This document shows positions 1 through 11,653 of a stretch of 64,000 nucleotides of DNA, piece after piece. The stretch's first letter is position 1; every line of letters begins with the position of its first letter. The notes under the pieces were generated by a model. That model saw only the letters and a list, made by a program, of their open reading frames with translations, did not search any database and was not told the DNA's origin. The stretch is taken from positions 523,501 to 587,500 of the forward strand of contig WPIO01000085.1 in NCBI GenBank assembly GCA_009760855.2, written 5' to 3'. This DNA is from Cristatella mucedo (taxonomy: Eukaryota > Bryozoa > Phylactolaemata > Cristatellidae). Both the position numbers and the translations under genes were made by a program.

Positions 1-15
1 GTATGTCTGTCTGCC

Positions 16-64
<49 letters not shown>

Positions 65-300
65 GCCTGCCTGCCTATCTGACTGTCTGTCTGTCTGTCT
101 GTCTGTCTGTATGTCTGTCTGCCTGTCAGTCTGTCTGTCTGTCTGTCTGTATGTCTGTCTGCCTGTCTGTCTGTCAGTCTGTCTGACTGTCTGTCTGCCT
201 GACTGTCTGTCTGCCTGACTGTCTGACTGTCTGACTGTCGGTCTGTCTGTCTGCCTGTCTTTCTGTCTGTCTGACCGTCCGTCCGTCCGTCCGTCCGTCT
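1..300. repeat. (CTGT)n tetranucleotide microsatellite
   Basis: About 300 bases of near-continuous CTGT units with CTGC, CTGA and CTAT variants, passing into CCGT units at 270-298. It starts at the window edge, so its true length is unknown. Open frames here are only translated repeat. Confidence 0.97.
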
Positions 301-307
301 CTCACGA

Positions 308-1012
<705 letters not shown>

Positions 1013-2040
1013 GTCTCCGCCACCTGCGGGTGCCGCCGACCACGCCTTCGCGGTGGCTGCAGCTCGTCGCTTCGGTACGCACGTGAGCGCACCGGCGCGA
1101 ACGCACGCATCGCCGCCCGCGAGACTCAATTACAGCCTAACACTTCAAAGCGCTACAACCGGCGGCAGCAGACGGCACGGCTGCTGCAGAGCCCATTAAA
1201 ATTCCGAAAGGCTCCACGCGTGCCGAGACCAGCAGAGACAGACGTTCTTTGCGCTCGGACCTCGGACGAGCCGCTCGCGCGTTCTTTTTACCTACGGGCG
1301 CCGCCGTCGCCGCCACCCGTCAGCGTCCGCCGCGCGACTGCCCTCGAGTCACGCCCCACTGTCGACACGCCGCGCGTCGGCGCTTCGGAGGTTTTGCACA
1401 GCACGCTTTAACCAAGCGAACGAAAGTGGCTAGTGGTAGCGTGAAAGGTTAAGCATCACCTCTCACTCGCTCGTCGTCGTTGACCTCTGTCTTGACCTTG
1501 CCGGCGATGCCTTCGAGCGGCTGAGAAACCGCGCGCGCCTTGCGACTCGATCTGCTCTGCGGCCATTCGCACGCACGCGCCCACGTATTAATGCGCGCAC
1601 TTCCGGTAGTTGCTCCCGAGCTCCGTGCGCTCGCTTTCGCGTACTCGTCGCCGTCGTCCGCGTTCAGCGAGTTGGCTGCGACCGCTCGATGACAAATGGC
1701 GCGCGACTGTGGGTAATGATAAAACCGTTTGACTGCGGTTGCGGGAAATAGCACGTATCAAACCCGATCTAGTCGCCAGCTGCGCACAATCGTGACCGAG
1801 CGGTTCGCTGCCCACACTTCCGCCTCCGGCTTCCAGTGAAATGCGTAACAGATTCCAGTGATGAGCGCCGAACGGAGGCCTCGGGGCTGATCCTTCGGTG
1901 GCTGCGTTCGCCACGTCAACAATCAATTCTGGCTGCGAGAGTATGCGTAGGAGTGGCCCCCCCACCGCCGGCAGGGTGCCATTGTCAGAGACTGAGCAGA
2001 CGGTGCGATATAGTTACCCAGAGACAGGAAGGAAGTTCTG
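1013..2040. other. Unassigned GC-rich sequence
   Basis: No supported gene. The first 50 bases resemble the flank of the array at 5262-5420, which is an L2 C-terminal fragment, so a short L2 remnant may start here. The rest is CpG-rich with no convincing exon. Confidence 0.4.
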
Positions 2041-2299
2041 GAAAAGAGAGAGAGGGAGCCAAAGAAAAAGAGAAAGAGTGCATGAGAGGAGAAAGAGTGA
2101 GAGAGAGGGAGAGGAGAGATAGAGTTAGCGAGAGGTAGCTGAAGAGTGCGAGAGAGCGAGAGTGGGGAGAGAGAATGCATGAGCGAGAGAGAGATGGTGA
2201 GAGTGAGAGGGAAGAGATGGTTAGAGAGAGAGTGAGGGAGAGATAGAGTGAGGGAGAGAGAGAGGGAGAGCAGAAGAGAGAGAGAGAGAGAGGGAGAGC

Positions 2300-2355
<56 letters not shown>

Positions 2356-2376
2356 CATTACATGGTGAGAGAGTGG

Positions 2377-2431
<55 letters not shown>

Positions 2432-2515
2432 GGAGAGAGGGAGAAAAAGAGAGAGAGAGAGAGAGAGAGAGTGAGGGGAAGAGAGTGAGAGAGAGAGTGT
2501 GGGAGGGAATGAACG
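2041..2515. repeat. (GA)n polypurine microsatellite
   Basis: Imperfect (GA)n with several uninterrupted runs. It is purine-rich on the plus strand, opposite to the tract at 308-1012. Ser/Leu- and Arg/Glu-rich frames are artefacts. Confidence 0.96.
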
Positions 2516-2734
2516 CTAGTCTCAAGAAAGTCCGGAATAGTTGCGAGGGAGCGCAGCATCGCGTTTGCGTAACCATAGTCTCAAGAGAGCGAGAAAGTCC
2601 GGCGCTGGTTACTAGGTTACTGGTTACGGTGAAGCTTTGAGCTAGCGTGAGCTCACTGCGAGCCAAGTTTTTAAGCTAAATTTTTCATTCTAAATAAATT
2701 TTAAGCTGTCATTCTAAGCAGCCTATTCGCTTTC

Positions 2735-2852
2735 GACTTGTGCCACTCACCATTCGTTCGCGCTTCTTTTTCAGCAAATGTAAAGTGTCCAGAAAGAGAT
2801 AGAGTTCTCTGAGGGTGCTTTATCAAGTGTATTCTTATTACTATTATTACCA
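2735..2852 (+). mobile_element. L2 retrotransposon 3' end (tail only)
   Basis: Matches the 3' terminus shared by L2 copies in this window: the AAATGTAAAGTG start, an AGAGAT...GTTCTCT stem, a TTTATCAAGTG motif, then a short ATT-rich tail. The coding region is absent, as expected of 5'-truncated target-primed insertion. Confidence 0.85.
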
Positions 2853-3224
2853 TATTTTACCATATGTTCAGCGGTTGAATTCGGGTTCATTTAGTCATCG
2901 ATTAACTACTAATAATCGGCATTTTGTCACTTCTATGGTAGGATCAGTCCGGGTGAAAGGTTTCGAGCTTGTGGAGAAATGAGGCTACATTTTCCTTGTG
3001 GTAACGACATTGCGAGCATTTGCCATTTGTCACTTAAAATGTGTTTTTATTTCGGGCCCAGTGAGCGGCAAGCGTTCCAGCAAGTCTGGAATCAAGCGCA
3101 AATTCATCAAATGGTCAAGTGCGAGGTCAAGGCCACGGATAGTCCCACTACATAATACGCATGCGGATCGACGGACATCACGTGATGCGCCGATGGCCGT
3201 TGCGACTGACCGAGGGGGGCTAAC
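2853..3224. other. Unassigned sequence
   Basis: No exon or repeat was recognised. The open frame at 2998-3240 has no supporting codon or splice signal. Confidence 0.4.
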
Positions 3225-3515
3225 GGTTAGTGAGCTGTAAGTGTGGCGCCTCCTCTACCGTTTACTTGTTCCGTCACCGTCAGTGCAAGATGCACGCCAT
3301 CCTCTCCGCTAACCACATTTACACGTTAATAATTCGCATTTCACCATCACATTTTACGCTCTCTGACATTGCACATGTTACCACTGACCATGCGATCGTC
3401 CTTCCTTTAAACCGTACGTGCAGTGCCTAGAATTCTCTCAGTTATATTATTGCTATGAGTACTATTCAATTCTCCAATGGCGCTATAAAAATGTATCATT
3501 ATTATTCTTATTATC
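3225..3515 (+). mobile_element. Degenerate L2 3' end
   Basis: A decayed version of the L2 3' untranslated region. The CTAACCACATT block, the AGTGCCTAGAA block and a terminal GCGCTATAAAAATG followed by ATT repeats remain, with indels between them. It is older than the copy at 4065-5172. Confidence 0.65.
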
Positions 3516-4064
3516 CCGAGCTGAATGAAAGTGAAATAGTTATCTATGCCCCTCTCTTATACTTGCTTGTAATATGCAGTCGTTGTTGGAGCTTCTCGCT
3601 GATCGTTTTTTGGTGTATGAAAAGTGTATAAATAATAAATAGAAAATAAATAAATAAATAATAATAATTACAAGTGGATAGATAACAAATGTGGATAGCC
3701 GCATGTATTCAGCGGACCCCATCTCGGCTCTCAGTCGGCTGCGTCACTTACGCGTTAAGCGTCACAACCTGACGCCGTCTCAAGTTTGTTCGTTTGATTA
3801 CGTATTACAGCAGGCAAATTTAAACGCTCAAACTATTCCTAGATATAATTAGGTCCAATAATTAATTTCTTCCTGATAGTATTTGAAATCCCTGGGGCAC
3901 TGACCGCCGCGGGCTATTTTGCATCAACTTTCGCGAACAGACATCCGTTGAGAGATCCTCCATCGTCGCGTTGCTGTCCCTGCTTTCCCGAGAATGGACG
4001 TGGCGCTGACCGCTGAAGCTGACAGTGACGTATCCATCTACATTCCCGACGGACAAGCGATCGA
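3516..4064. other. Unassigned sequence with a short AAATA-rich stretch
   Basis: Contains an (AAAT/AAT)n-like stretch at 3640-3670 and otherwise nothing I recognise. No supported coding exon. Confidence 0.4.
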
Positions 4065-5172
4065 CTAGGCTTTCACTTCTATGCGGATGACACTCAGTTG
4101 TACCTTTGCTTTGATCCCTCCCAGCCTTTGAGCACCTCAAATTCTCTAAACTCACTTGCTGCATGCATTGATGACATCCGCACATGGATGGCAGCAAATT
4201 TTCTAAAACTAAACGATGACAAAACTAACTTACTAGTTATGGGCAAATCCAGTGTGATTCAGAAATTGGAAAGGCTGACGCTCAAAATTGGCTCTGCCAG
4301 CATATCTCCTGTCGAATCAGCTCGAAATCTAGGTGTCATATCTCAAAGCGACCTCTCGTTAGACGACCACATCAGCTCCACAGTCAAATCCACCTATTTT
4401 CAGCTTCATAATATTGCTAAAATTCGGGCTTGTTTAGATAAGGATACCACGTCCAAGTTGGTCCATGCACTCGTGACATCCCGTCTCGACTTCTGCAACT
4501 CAATGCTTACTGGCCTACCTGCATGTGCGATCAGGCGATTGCAGCTGGTGCAAAACTCTGCAGCTAGGCTTGTCTGTCGTGAGCGTCGTAGTTGCCACAT
4601 TACTCCACTTCTCGCCGACCTGCACTGGCTACCAGTCAAGCAACGGATTGACTTCAAGGTTTTGTCGCTCACTTTTAGGTCCCTTCATTCTATGGCTCCA
4701 GTCTATCTCTCAGATATACTACCCCACCAGGCCAAGCATCGTAGCACCTGCTTTTCGGAATCCATCAGTCTACAAATACCTCGTACAAACCTCAAATCCT
4801 TTGGAGACCGTGCATTTAGTTCATATGCTCCCAAAGCCTGGAACTCTCTCTCGACCTGCGGCAGAACATCCCCTGACCTGACCACATTTTACAGGAACTT
4901 AAAACACACCTATTTATTTAGGACAGCATTTAGTGGGTCCCTGTGATTCGTCCTTCATGTGCTTATGCGTGCTGACACTGTGCATGCTGCCACTAACCAC
5001 ATTTGCATACTGACCCTGTGCATGTCACCCCTAACCATATTATTCATTTTGTTTGTTTTTCAAGCATGATTTTACTTACCATTTAATTGCATTCCACTTT
5101 CCAGCAAATGTAAAGCGCCTAGAAAGAGATTAAGCTCTCTGAGGGCGCTTTATCAAGTGCATTATTATCAAC
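4065..5172 (+). mobile_element. 5'-truncated L2-clade non-LTR retrotransposon
   Basis: The copy begins inside the reverse transcriptase at the LGFHFYADDTQLY block (catalytic FYADD at about 4077-4091) and reads open for about 290 codons to a stop at 4944-4946. A 3' untranslated region of about 220 bases follows, ending in the family stem-loop and a short ATT tail. The downstream protein has the RLDFCNS, AARLVCRERR and PLLADLHWLPVKQRI blocks typical of CR1/L2 C-termini. The open frame suggests a fairly young insertion. It lacks an endonuclease and reverse-transcriptase motifs A and B, so it cannot move by itself. Confidence 0.93.
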
Positions 5173-5261
5173 GATCGACGAGTTGATTGACAAGTTTTAC
5201 CTCGCTTTCTTTTTCCGCTTTCACTAACCTGAATTTTTCCGATTTCTTTTTGATTTCGCAT

Positions 5262-5266
5262 ATTTC

Positions 5267-5299
<33 letters not shown>

Positions 5300-5324
5300 G
5301 TCTCTGTCTCTGTCTCTCTCTGTC

Positions 5325-5420
<96 letters not shown>
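5262..5420. repeat. (CTGT)n(CT)n compound microsatellite
   Basis: CTGT units pass into pure CT. The array lies directly against the L2 fragment that follows. Confidence 0.96.
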
Positions 5421-5422
<2 letters not shown>

Positions 5423-5424
5423 CC

Positions 5425-5785
5425 GCCTCCGGGACCACGTCTCTGCGGTGGCTGCAGCCTGGAACTCACTTCCGACTTGCGTCACGACATCCCTTGACTT
5501 GACCACATTTAAAAAAAAACTAAAAGCGTATCTATATATCATAGCATTTAGTGGGTCGTGCGATTCGTTCTTTACGTGCTCACTGTACATGCTGCCACTA
5601 CCATATTTGCACGCTGACCCCGTGCATGTCACCCTTTTACAAGGTTATGCTTGTTGTTTATTGAGCATGCTACCGCTTACCATTCGATCGTGCTTCCTTT
5701 GCAGCAAATGTAAAGTGCCTAGTAAGAGATTGAGTTCTCCGAGGGCACTATATACAATCCATTATTATTATTATTATTCGCTCCG
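5425..5785 (+). mobile_element. L2 3' fragment
   Basis: Starts with the end of the L2 protein (AWNSLPTCV, then LDLTTFK), broken by an A-run at 5510-5519, and continues through the 3' untranslated region to the stem-loop and an ATT tail at 5761-5779. The divergence from the 4065 copy and the changed tail (GGGCACTATATACAATCC) point to an older or separate subfamily. Confidence 0.88.
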
Positions 5786-5869
5786 TTCTCAGCATTCCCG
5801 CATCAAACGCTGTTTCTTCCGCTGGCGCGATAGATCCTAATTATTTAATAATAATTTAAATAAAATAAT

Positions 5870-6020
5870 ATTTGCCGATTTGCATAGCACCAGAAAGAGC
5901 CTTCTAGAAGGCTATCGCCGCCGCTTGCAGTTGGCATTAAAGTGTCGCCCACTGCAGGATTCGAACCCAAGACCTTGATCATGTAGAGCGACGTCGTTAC
6001 CTCCTGGGCTATCAAGGCCC
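5870..6020 (-). mobile_element. SINE-1 (tRNA-derived SINE)
   Basis: Read on the minus strand it has a tRNA-like head with a B-box-like GGGTTCGAATCCTGC, then a body with a TGCAAGCGGCGGCGATAGCC block and a GCTATGCAAAT end. The same layout recurs at 8733, 26655, 31921, 46691, 54838, 57638 and 61219. It needs an autonomous partner for movement. Confidence 0.8.
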
Positions 6021-6139
6021 AACGGTGGCTGCTGGCGACCTGCCCTTTACCGCCGGCGTACTGGCGGCGACCGGACGTGACGCGCTAGGCAGCGGTGCAC
6101 CGGCTGACGCTCGAGCGCTGACTCGGAGAGCTGAGAGTT

Positions 6140-6183
6140 CACATCGCCGCCGCCGCCGCCGCAGCCGCCGCCGCCGCCGCCGC
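6140..6183. repeat. (CCG)n trinucleotide run
   Basis: Short CGC/CCG repeat. Similar runs occur at 11910-11998 and 12455-12480. Confidence 0.9.
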
Positions 6184-6640
6184 TGGCATTGCACGACGCA
6201 TGTCGTTTCGTCCTTCGCAATCGTCCGGTCACCCCTGCTCGCCTCTCATTGGTTGCTTGCTCAAACTGATCGATGGCGGCCATCGGGAGCGTTCGCAGTC
6301 TGCACTCCGCAATCGGCGAAATACCCGTAGCCTACGCAGCGAGCTTTGTTGAAAGGGACAGATCTTCGCGGAATTAGCGCTGGGCGCGGCGCTGTCGCCG
6401 CGCAAGCGCTCAAGGGCGGCGCGACGAATTCCGCGAACGCTTCTCGCGCGGTCTCTCTCCAGACGTCCAGAGTGGCGCTTAAAAAAAGTCCTAAGCCCGA
6501 CCGAGATGGCCGCTGCTGCCGCTGCTCGCATTGACGACCTCGCTCACACGTACAGAGAAAGAAAGGGACGAAACGTGAACGCTGTCTGTTAAAGCTGCGA
6601 CTTCCGTCTGTTGATGCTGCGCGACGTCTTCGAGCGATAG

Positions 6641-6677
6641 CGATTGGCCGATTGGCCGATTGGCCGATTGGCCGATT
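6641..6677. promoter_or_regulatory. Tandem CCAAT (NF-Y-like) repeat
   Basis: Four to five head-to-tail copies of CGATTGGC, placing an inverted CCAAT pentamer every 8 bases. Two more occur at 7252-7268. NF-Y binding is family knowledge. Eight-base spacing is too tight for simultaneous occupancy, so this may simply be a small tandem repeat in a promoter-like domain. Confidence 0.4.
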
Positions 6678-6717
6678 CTCTCGCGGGATACCGAGCGCGG
6701 GCAGCGCGCGAAGGGAA

Positions 6718-6901
6718 AATCGACGGGGGCGCGAGCCCCCGTCGATTGCAGTCTGCAGTCCGCTGCGCCGGCTGCAGACTCGCGCGCCGCCGCTGTGCGC
6801 GGCGGCGCGGGCTGGCGTCGCCAGAATGACGCGGACGCAGAGACGAAGGCGGCGGCGGCGGCAGCCGCCGCCTTCGTCCGCCGCCGCCGCGTCTCTGCGT
6901 C
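6718..6901. repeat. Cluster of perfect GC-rich hairpins
   Basis: Consecutive perfect inverted repeats: arms 6718-6730/6735-6747 (13 bp, loop GCGA); 6750-6758/6772-6780 (9 bp); 6783-6793/6799-6809 (11 bp); 6812-6817/6819-6824 (6 bp); and a nested pair with outer arms 6834-6845/6890-6901 (12 bp) and inner arms 6842-6856/6864-6878 (15 bp, loop 7). Function unknown. Confidence 0.85.
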
Positions 6902-7889
6902 TGCTGCCGCCGCTCGCGCAAGTCGGGAGGAAAGGCGCCGCTTTCGTCGTCGCACAGCGAGCGGCGCTTTTCTATGCGTCGCACAGCGAGCGGCGCAAGC
7001 TCGCTTTCGCTTCGGATTCTTTGAGCGTGATTAGGCTCCCCCCAAGCGGGAATCCGCTCACCGGAAGCAGTCCGTGCCACCCTAAATCGCTCGAGCGAGG
7101 CGAGGTAATCCTTCGGGGGCGGTGGCGAAAAGATAGACGTGAGCCGCCCGTAGCGAAAGCTCGCGGCTCTGCCGGGCAAAAAACGCTGGCGCAGCCGCGC
7201 GTGAATGCGGGCGCGTCGGCCAAAAAAAGAACGCAGCGGTCGCCGTCGCGGATTGGCCGATTGGAGCCTCGCGGAGCCGCGCGCGCGCGCGAGCGAAGCT
7301 GGAGCGGCTGGCGCGTCGCCGTTTGCTCGTGCGGCCGCGTAAGTCTGCTGTGGGAACGGTGCTCGCAAGTCGCCGCACAGCCACTGTTCGTGGTCGTCTG
7401 CGTCGCACGTTTGTGCATTTACGCTTGAAGACATTCTTTCAGCTATCCTTTCCATTTAGAGTTGCCGTCTAAATGCCTAAATACTAAACCCTAAACCCCT
7501 CGACTAAAACTCTAAACCCAAATACCCCATTTATTAGCTGAGCTAATACGGTGTCGCCTGTTCAGATACAGCCGCGTCAGAAAATACGGGCGCAGGTGCT
7601 CGCAGCAGCAGGCTACTCAACATGGACGCTGACGACCATGTCGCTCAGCCTACTATGAGCGCCTGAGCCCAAAGCAGACAGACGCGGCTGCTGCGTGACG
7701 AACAAACGACGCCACATTAGCTGGCTGGAATGCGGCAGCGATGCGAGCGAAAAGAGAAAGCTATGCGGCGGACCGAGCGCGGAAGAGTCGCGGGTCACGG
7801 GGGTCACCGAGTCGCGGGCAAAACGGAACCGACGCGACAGGCTGGCAAAGGCGGCGGCCTCGGGCAGCGGCCCGTGCAGCTCTAGCGGT

Positions 7890-8045
7890 GACGTCGCCGG
7901 CGGTCGATAGACGTCACTGCGCACGCGGCGACGTCGGCAGAATGCGCGGGCGCACGCACAGCTGGCGGACGCGCGACGATGCGCCGCCGAGAGGAAAATG
8001 GCGGAGACGAACGGACGGTCTCGTGACCACGTGACGTCGCGTTAT
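7890..8045. promoter_or_regulatory. Promoter-like motif cluster (CRE-like, E-box, YY1-like)
   Basis: Repeated GACGTC cores (near 7890, 7911, 7930 and 8033), a CACGTGACGTC composite at 8028-8038 and an AAAATGGCGG YY1-like site near 7996. Such clusters are common in CpG-island promoters. No transcript start can be fixed, so the assignment rests on motif density alone. Confidence 0.3.
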
Positions 8046-8732
8046 GCGATGGCCGCGCTTCGACGGCCCTTTGCCGTCCGCTCGCTGGCCCGAGCCACGG
8101 CCGAGTTATGGCCGTTGATTTGGGCGGCTGCTCCGCGGTGCCTGTTTAAGACCTTGCCCTTCGACGTCTAATTATAACCGGGTCATTTGATGAGGATAGG
8201 TATATGCATACGTATGTACGCAAGGGCCGAGGTAAGCGTGCTCAGTAGTTGACCACACAGTTGGCTGCCGAGTCACGTGGAGAGCGGCACCGCTCGGGCT
8301 GTCAGTCCGGCGCAGTCGGGAAGTAAACGCCATCTAAGGGACTTTCGGGGTCGTCATTGTTCAGACCAGAAGCAGCAGAGCTTTCACGAAGGGAGCTTTC
8401 AGCGCGCTCTCCCTTGACTGGGCAGACGACGCCAGCAGCCGATCTCACGAGATCGCGAGACGTAGCCGCCGATCTCGGCAGACAAGTCTGCGCCCTCAAT
8501 TGGCGCAGGATGCGATCGTCAAAATGAAAAAAATTATTGCCGAATAGCCGAGCGCTTAGCTCTCTGCGCGAGTCGCGGCGGCTCTAGCGGCGCGCGCGGT
8601 GCATTATGTGTGCAATATGGCAGAGATACGATCGCGACATGCCGCCGCGGCGGGCGGCAAAAGCGAAGGAACAGCTGCGTGGAGATTAACATGGGTGGAG
8701 ATTAACAGTCTCCGGCGCGTTTGGGGGCAGAA

Positions 8733-8835
8733 AAGCCTTTTTTCGGCTATAACCAGCACTTGCAATTGGCAATAGAGAATTCTCCAACTGCTTGATTCGA
8801 GCCCACGACCTCGGTCACCTCGATCCTAAAGAGCG
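8733..8835 (-). mobile_element. SINE-1 copy, diverged
   Basis: On the minus strand it shows the CGACCTCGGTC / CCGAGGTCGTGGG arm, the B-box-like TCGAATC region and the GCAAGTGCTGGTTATAGCCG body. It abuts the L2 fragment at 8838, suggesting adjacent or nested insertion. Confidence 0.65.
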
Positions 8836-8837
8836 AT

Positions 8838-9327
8838 GATAATAATATTAATAACACACTTGATAAAGAGCCCTCAGAAAACTCAATCTTTTTCTAGGCG
8901 CTTTACATTTGCTGCAAAGGAAACACGATAGAATGGTTAGTGGTAGCGCGCTCGATAAGCAACAAGAATAACAGGGTTAGGAGTGACACGCACAAGGTCA
9001 GCATGCAATTTTGGTTAGTGGCAGCATTCAAAGTGTCAGCACGCATAAGCACATAAAGGACGGATCACGGGGACCCACTAAATGCCGTCCTAAATAGATG
9101 CGTTTTAGTTTCTTTTTAATATGTTCGAGTCAGGGGATGCCGTGACGCAAGTCGGGAGTGAGTTCCAGGCTTTAGGAGTAGGCGAACTAAAGGCATGGCC
9201 TACAAAGGATTATAGATTTGTGCGAGGCACAGGTAAACAGTTAGATTCCGAAAAGCGGGTGGAACGATGCTTAGCCTGGCGGGGCAGTAGATCTGATAGG
9301 CAGACTGGAGCCAAAAAATGAAGGCTG
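8838..9327 (-). mobile_element. L2 3' fragment
   Basis: Inverted copy: (ATT)n and the stem-loop at the left edge, then the 3' untranslated region, then the last part of the ORF2 protein (the AWNSLP and PRTNL regions), broken by several changes. Its right edge lies in the segment before the RIDFKVLSL block. Confidence 0.85.
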
Positions 9328-9577
9328 GTAGGTAGCGGCGGTGGCTGGAGTTAATCGCGACTGCCAGCCTCCGGAGTGGGAACGGCCGCGCCCACCTCTC
9401 ACGCACACGGTGCAGCGGCGATGACGTGGCGGCATGACGCCGGTGGCGGCCTTGCGTTGACACCCACGTTTCAGGCACGCAGGCGGCTGCGGCGACCGTC
9501 GCCGCCGCAGCCTCAACCTTTTCTTTTCTTCTTTCGCTCTGCGCGTTCGCTCTGCCCGGACACGAATCCCGCCCTTT

Positions 9578-9598
9578 TGACGTCAGCCACTGACGTCT
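9578..9598. promoter_or_regulatory. Paired CRE-like sites
   Basis: A full palindromic TGACGTCA at 9578-9585 followed by TGACGTCT at 9591-9598. TGACGTCA is the established CREB/ATF consensus. It lies in CpG-rich DNA but no adjacent gene is identified. Confidence 0.35.
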
Positions 9599-10118
9599 CT
9601 CTTCCCTATTGTATCAGGCTGATCGCAAGTTTTTCTCAGCCGTTTTTCGCGCGCGATCCTGTGCGCTCCGTAGCGCCCCGTGCCCTCGCGGCGCTAATCG
9701 CCTCGACCATGACCGCAAGGCGGATCCGTCGCGCCCGCGCGCGATCGCCGGGCGATCGCTGCGAGATTTCCGCCGCGAAACTTTCCGCTCCGTTCGGGTC
9801 GCGAGCGTCGCGCGTTGAGCGTCGCGTCCTACGCCGTCGCATCCATCGCCGTGCGAGGGCAGCTAAATTCACTCTGGGTGGTTCATAACTCTCCGCCCCC
9901 CCCCCCCGCTGCAGTTCCCCCTTACTACAATCGCCGTCGCCGGGTCGTGCACCGCGGCGTCCGTCCGGGCGCTCGCGGGGTCTCGCCCAGCTGAGCGGAA
10001 ATCCGGTCATCGCGCCGGCACGCATGCGCTCCGGTGCCCATGCGACGTCTGCAGGCGGCAGGCAGGTTACGAGCGCCCAATTACGCCGAGCCGCTCTGCA
10101 GTGCGATAACGCGAGGTC

Positions 10119-10132
10119 CCGCCAGGGGGCGG
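10119..10132 (+). promoter_or_regulatory. CTCF-like core motif
   Basis: CCGCCAGGGGGCGG matches the bilaterian CTCF core (CCASYAGRKGGCRS) at all but one position. A single site by sequence alone is weak evidence, and CTCF is absent from some animal lineages. Confidence 0.3.
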
Positions 10133-10485
10133 TAGCGTGCAGGGCGGTGGCATCGGAGTTCGGCTACGACGAACTTTGGGAGACGCGCCAGAAATCGGCG
10201 CGCCGGAGGCAAAAGCGCGCCAGCATCGCCGCGCGGGAACAAAGCAGAACAGCGAGCGTTTCTTTTCGCGCGCCCGTCGGTCGCTCCCGCTGTCCGCGCG
10301 GGCGGCTCGTGCTCGGCGGCTGCCTTGAAAGAGCCGCTTCCGCCTCGGCTTTCTACGGAGCTTCGCGATCCTATCTCCGCTGCTAGAGAGCTACGCGTTT
10401 CGCTATCGCTCGCGCTGACCGTGTAGATGCTGGATGCCGTAAGCGCTGCCGATTGGCAAGGCGCCATATGTCGCGTGGTACGGTA

Positions 10486-10556
10486 CTTCCTTTGCAGCGG
10501 CGCGTGTACAGTGCTTACGACGAGATTCAGCTCTCCAAGCGCGCTAAATAAAATGC
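10486..10556 (+). mobile_element. Degenerate L2 tail
   Basis: Retains CTTCCTTTGCAGC, AGTGCTTAC, GAGATTCAGCTCTCC and CGCGCTAAATAAAATGC in the order of the L2 3' end. Old remnant. Confidence 0.55.
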
Positions 10557-11284
10557 TCTGCAATCGCTTAACCGTCTTGCTAATTACCAGATTACTAATT
10601 GCTAATTATCTTATTACTACCAGTCCTCTGGCGCCGAGCGCCTTTCAAATGGGCGTCAGCGCCGCAGGGGGGGCGGAGTTCACGAATGCGACACGCCTAC
10701 TTTTGGGGCACACGGTCGCCAGATGTCGGCCAGGACAAACCACTTTGGTTAGGGCTGCGCTATTTTGATACCAAAAAAATCGAAATTGCTACTAAATTGC
10801 CCGTTCGGCAAATTTCGCAACTGCTGCGGCAGCCGTAGGAGCCCGGTGGAAGGCCGTCGAGTGTCGTCGCCGAATGCATTCTCGTCGCCGCCGCAACGGT
10901 CGCCGTCAGCAGGTGGCGAGCCCAGCGTCATCGCGGGCCGCTTCATCATGTCGCCAGACTTACCTCGCCGTCGTCGCGTCGGATTAGGCAGGACCAGGCG
11001 TCCGCCTTAGCCACAGCTGACTCAATCGCGACATCCAGACATAAAAAACGATTCCGACATTCCGCATCTCGCGAATCTCGCGTGGCGATGATCACCATCT
11101 CCATGGCGACGATCATCATCTCCATGGCGACGATCGCGCGCGCGGTTGTCGCCAAAAGGAAGACTGGCAGACGGGCAGTCTTAGCCCCCGGCGGTCGTGG
11201 GCGGGGCGCGCCCACGCACTTCGCCGCACTTCGCTTGTGAGTTCTGGTTTGTTATAACGTTCTTGCCGAAGGCATGCCTGCATT

Positions 11285-11285
<1 letters not shown>

Positions 11286-11355
<70 letters not shown>
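11286..11355. repeat. (CA)n microsatellite
   Basis: About 34 CA units with one AAACAC interruption near the right end. Confidence 0.97.
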
Positions 11356-11548
11356 TTGCTAGCTAGGGGGCGGCGTGGTACAGCCGTTAGCCGGCTCATC
11401 CGCCGCTACGCGGAGGAAGGAGATCGATCGATCAGCTGATCGTGCAGCCGACCTTAACTTTTCCTTTCTATTTCTGGAGCCCTCGGCAGACGGCAAGATG
11501 ACGAATTGCCAGACAGACAGACAATGGAGGGAGGAGCGACGTCAGAGA

Positions 11549-11653
11549 CCGGGGCTCGTCGCGGGGGAGACAACTCGGTTCGTCGCGGGGGTGGCAACTC
11601 GGCTCGTCGCGGGGCCTCGCGCGCTCGGAGCGGTCGCGATTTATCGCGACCGC
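11549..11653. repeat. 23-bp tandem repeat and adjacent hairpin
   Basis: Three copies of a unit containing GGCTCGTCGCGGGG and CAACTC at 11549-11615. At 11630-11653 follows a perfect inverted repeat with 10-bp arms (GCGGTCGCGA) and a TTTA loop. Confidence 0.75.

Noticed and set aside
6491-7455. Overlapping frames of 120-290 codons on both strands
   Set aside because: High GC leaves few stops. Frames overlap on both strands, contain the hairpin cluster, and have no splice or domain support.
7480-7530. CTAAACCCTAAACCCC, like a plant-type telomere repeat
   Set aside because: Only about two degenerate units within a longer CTAAA-rich stretch; too short for an interstitial telomere.
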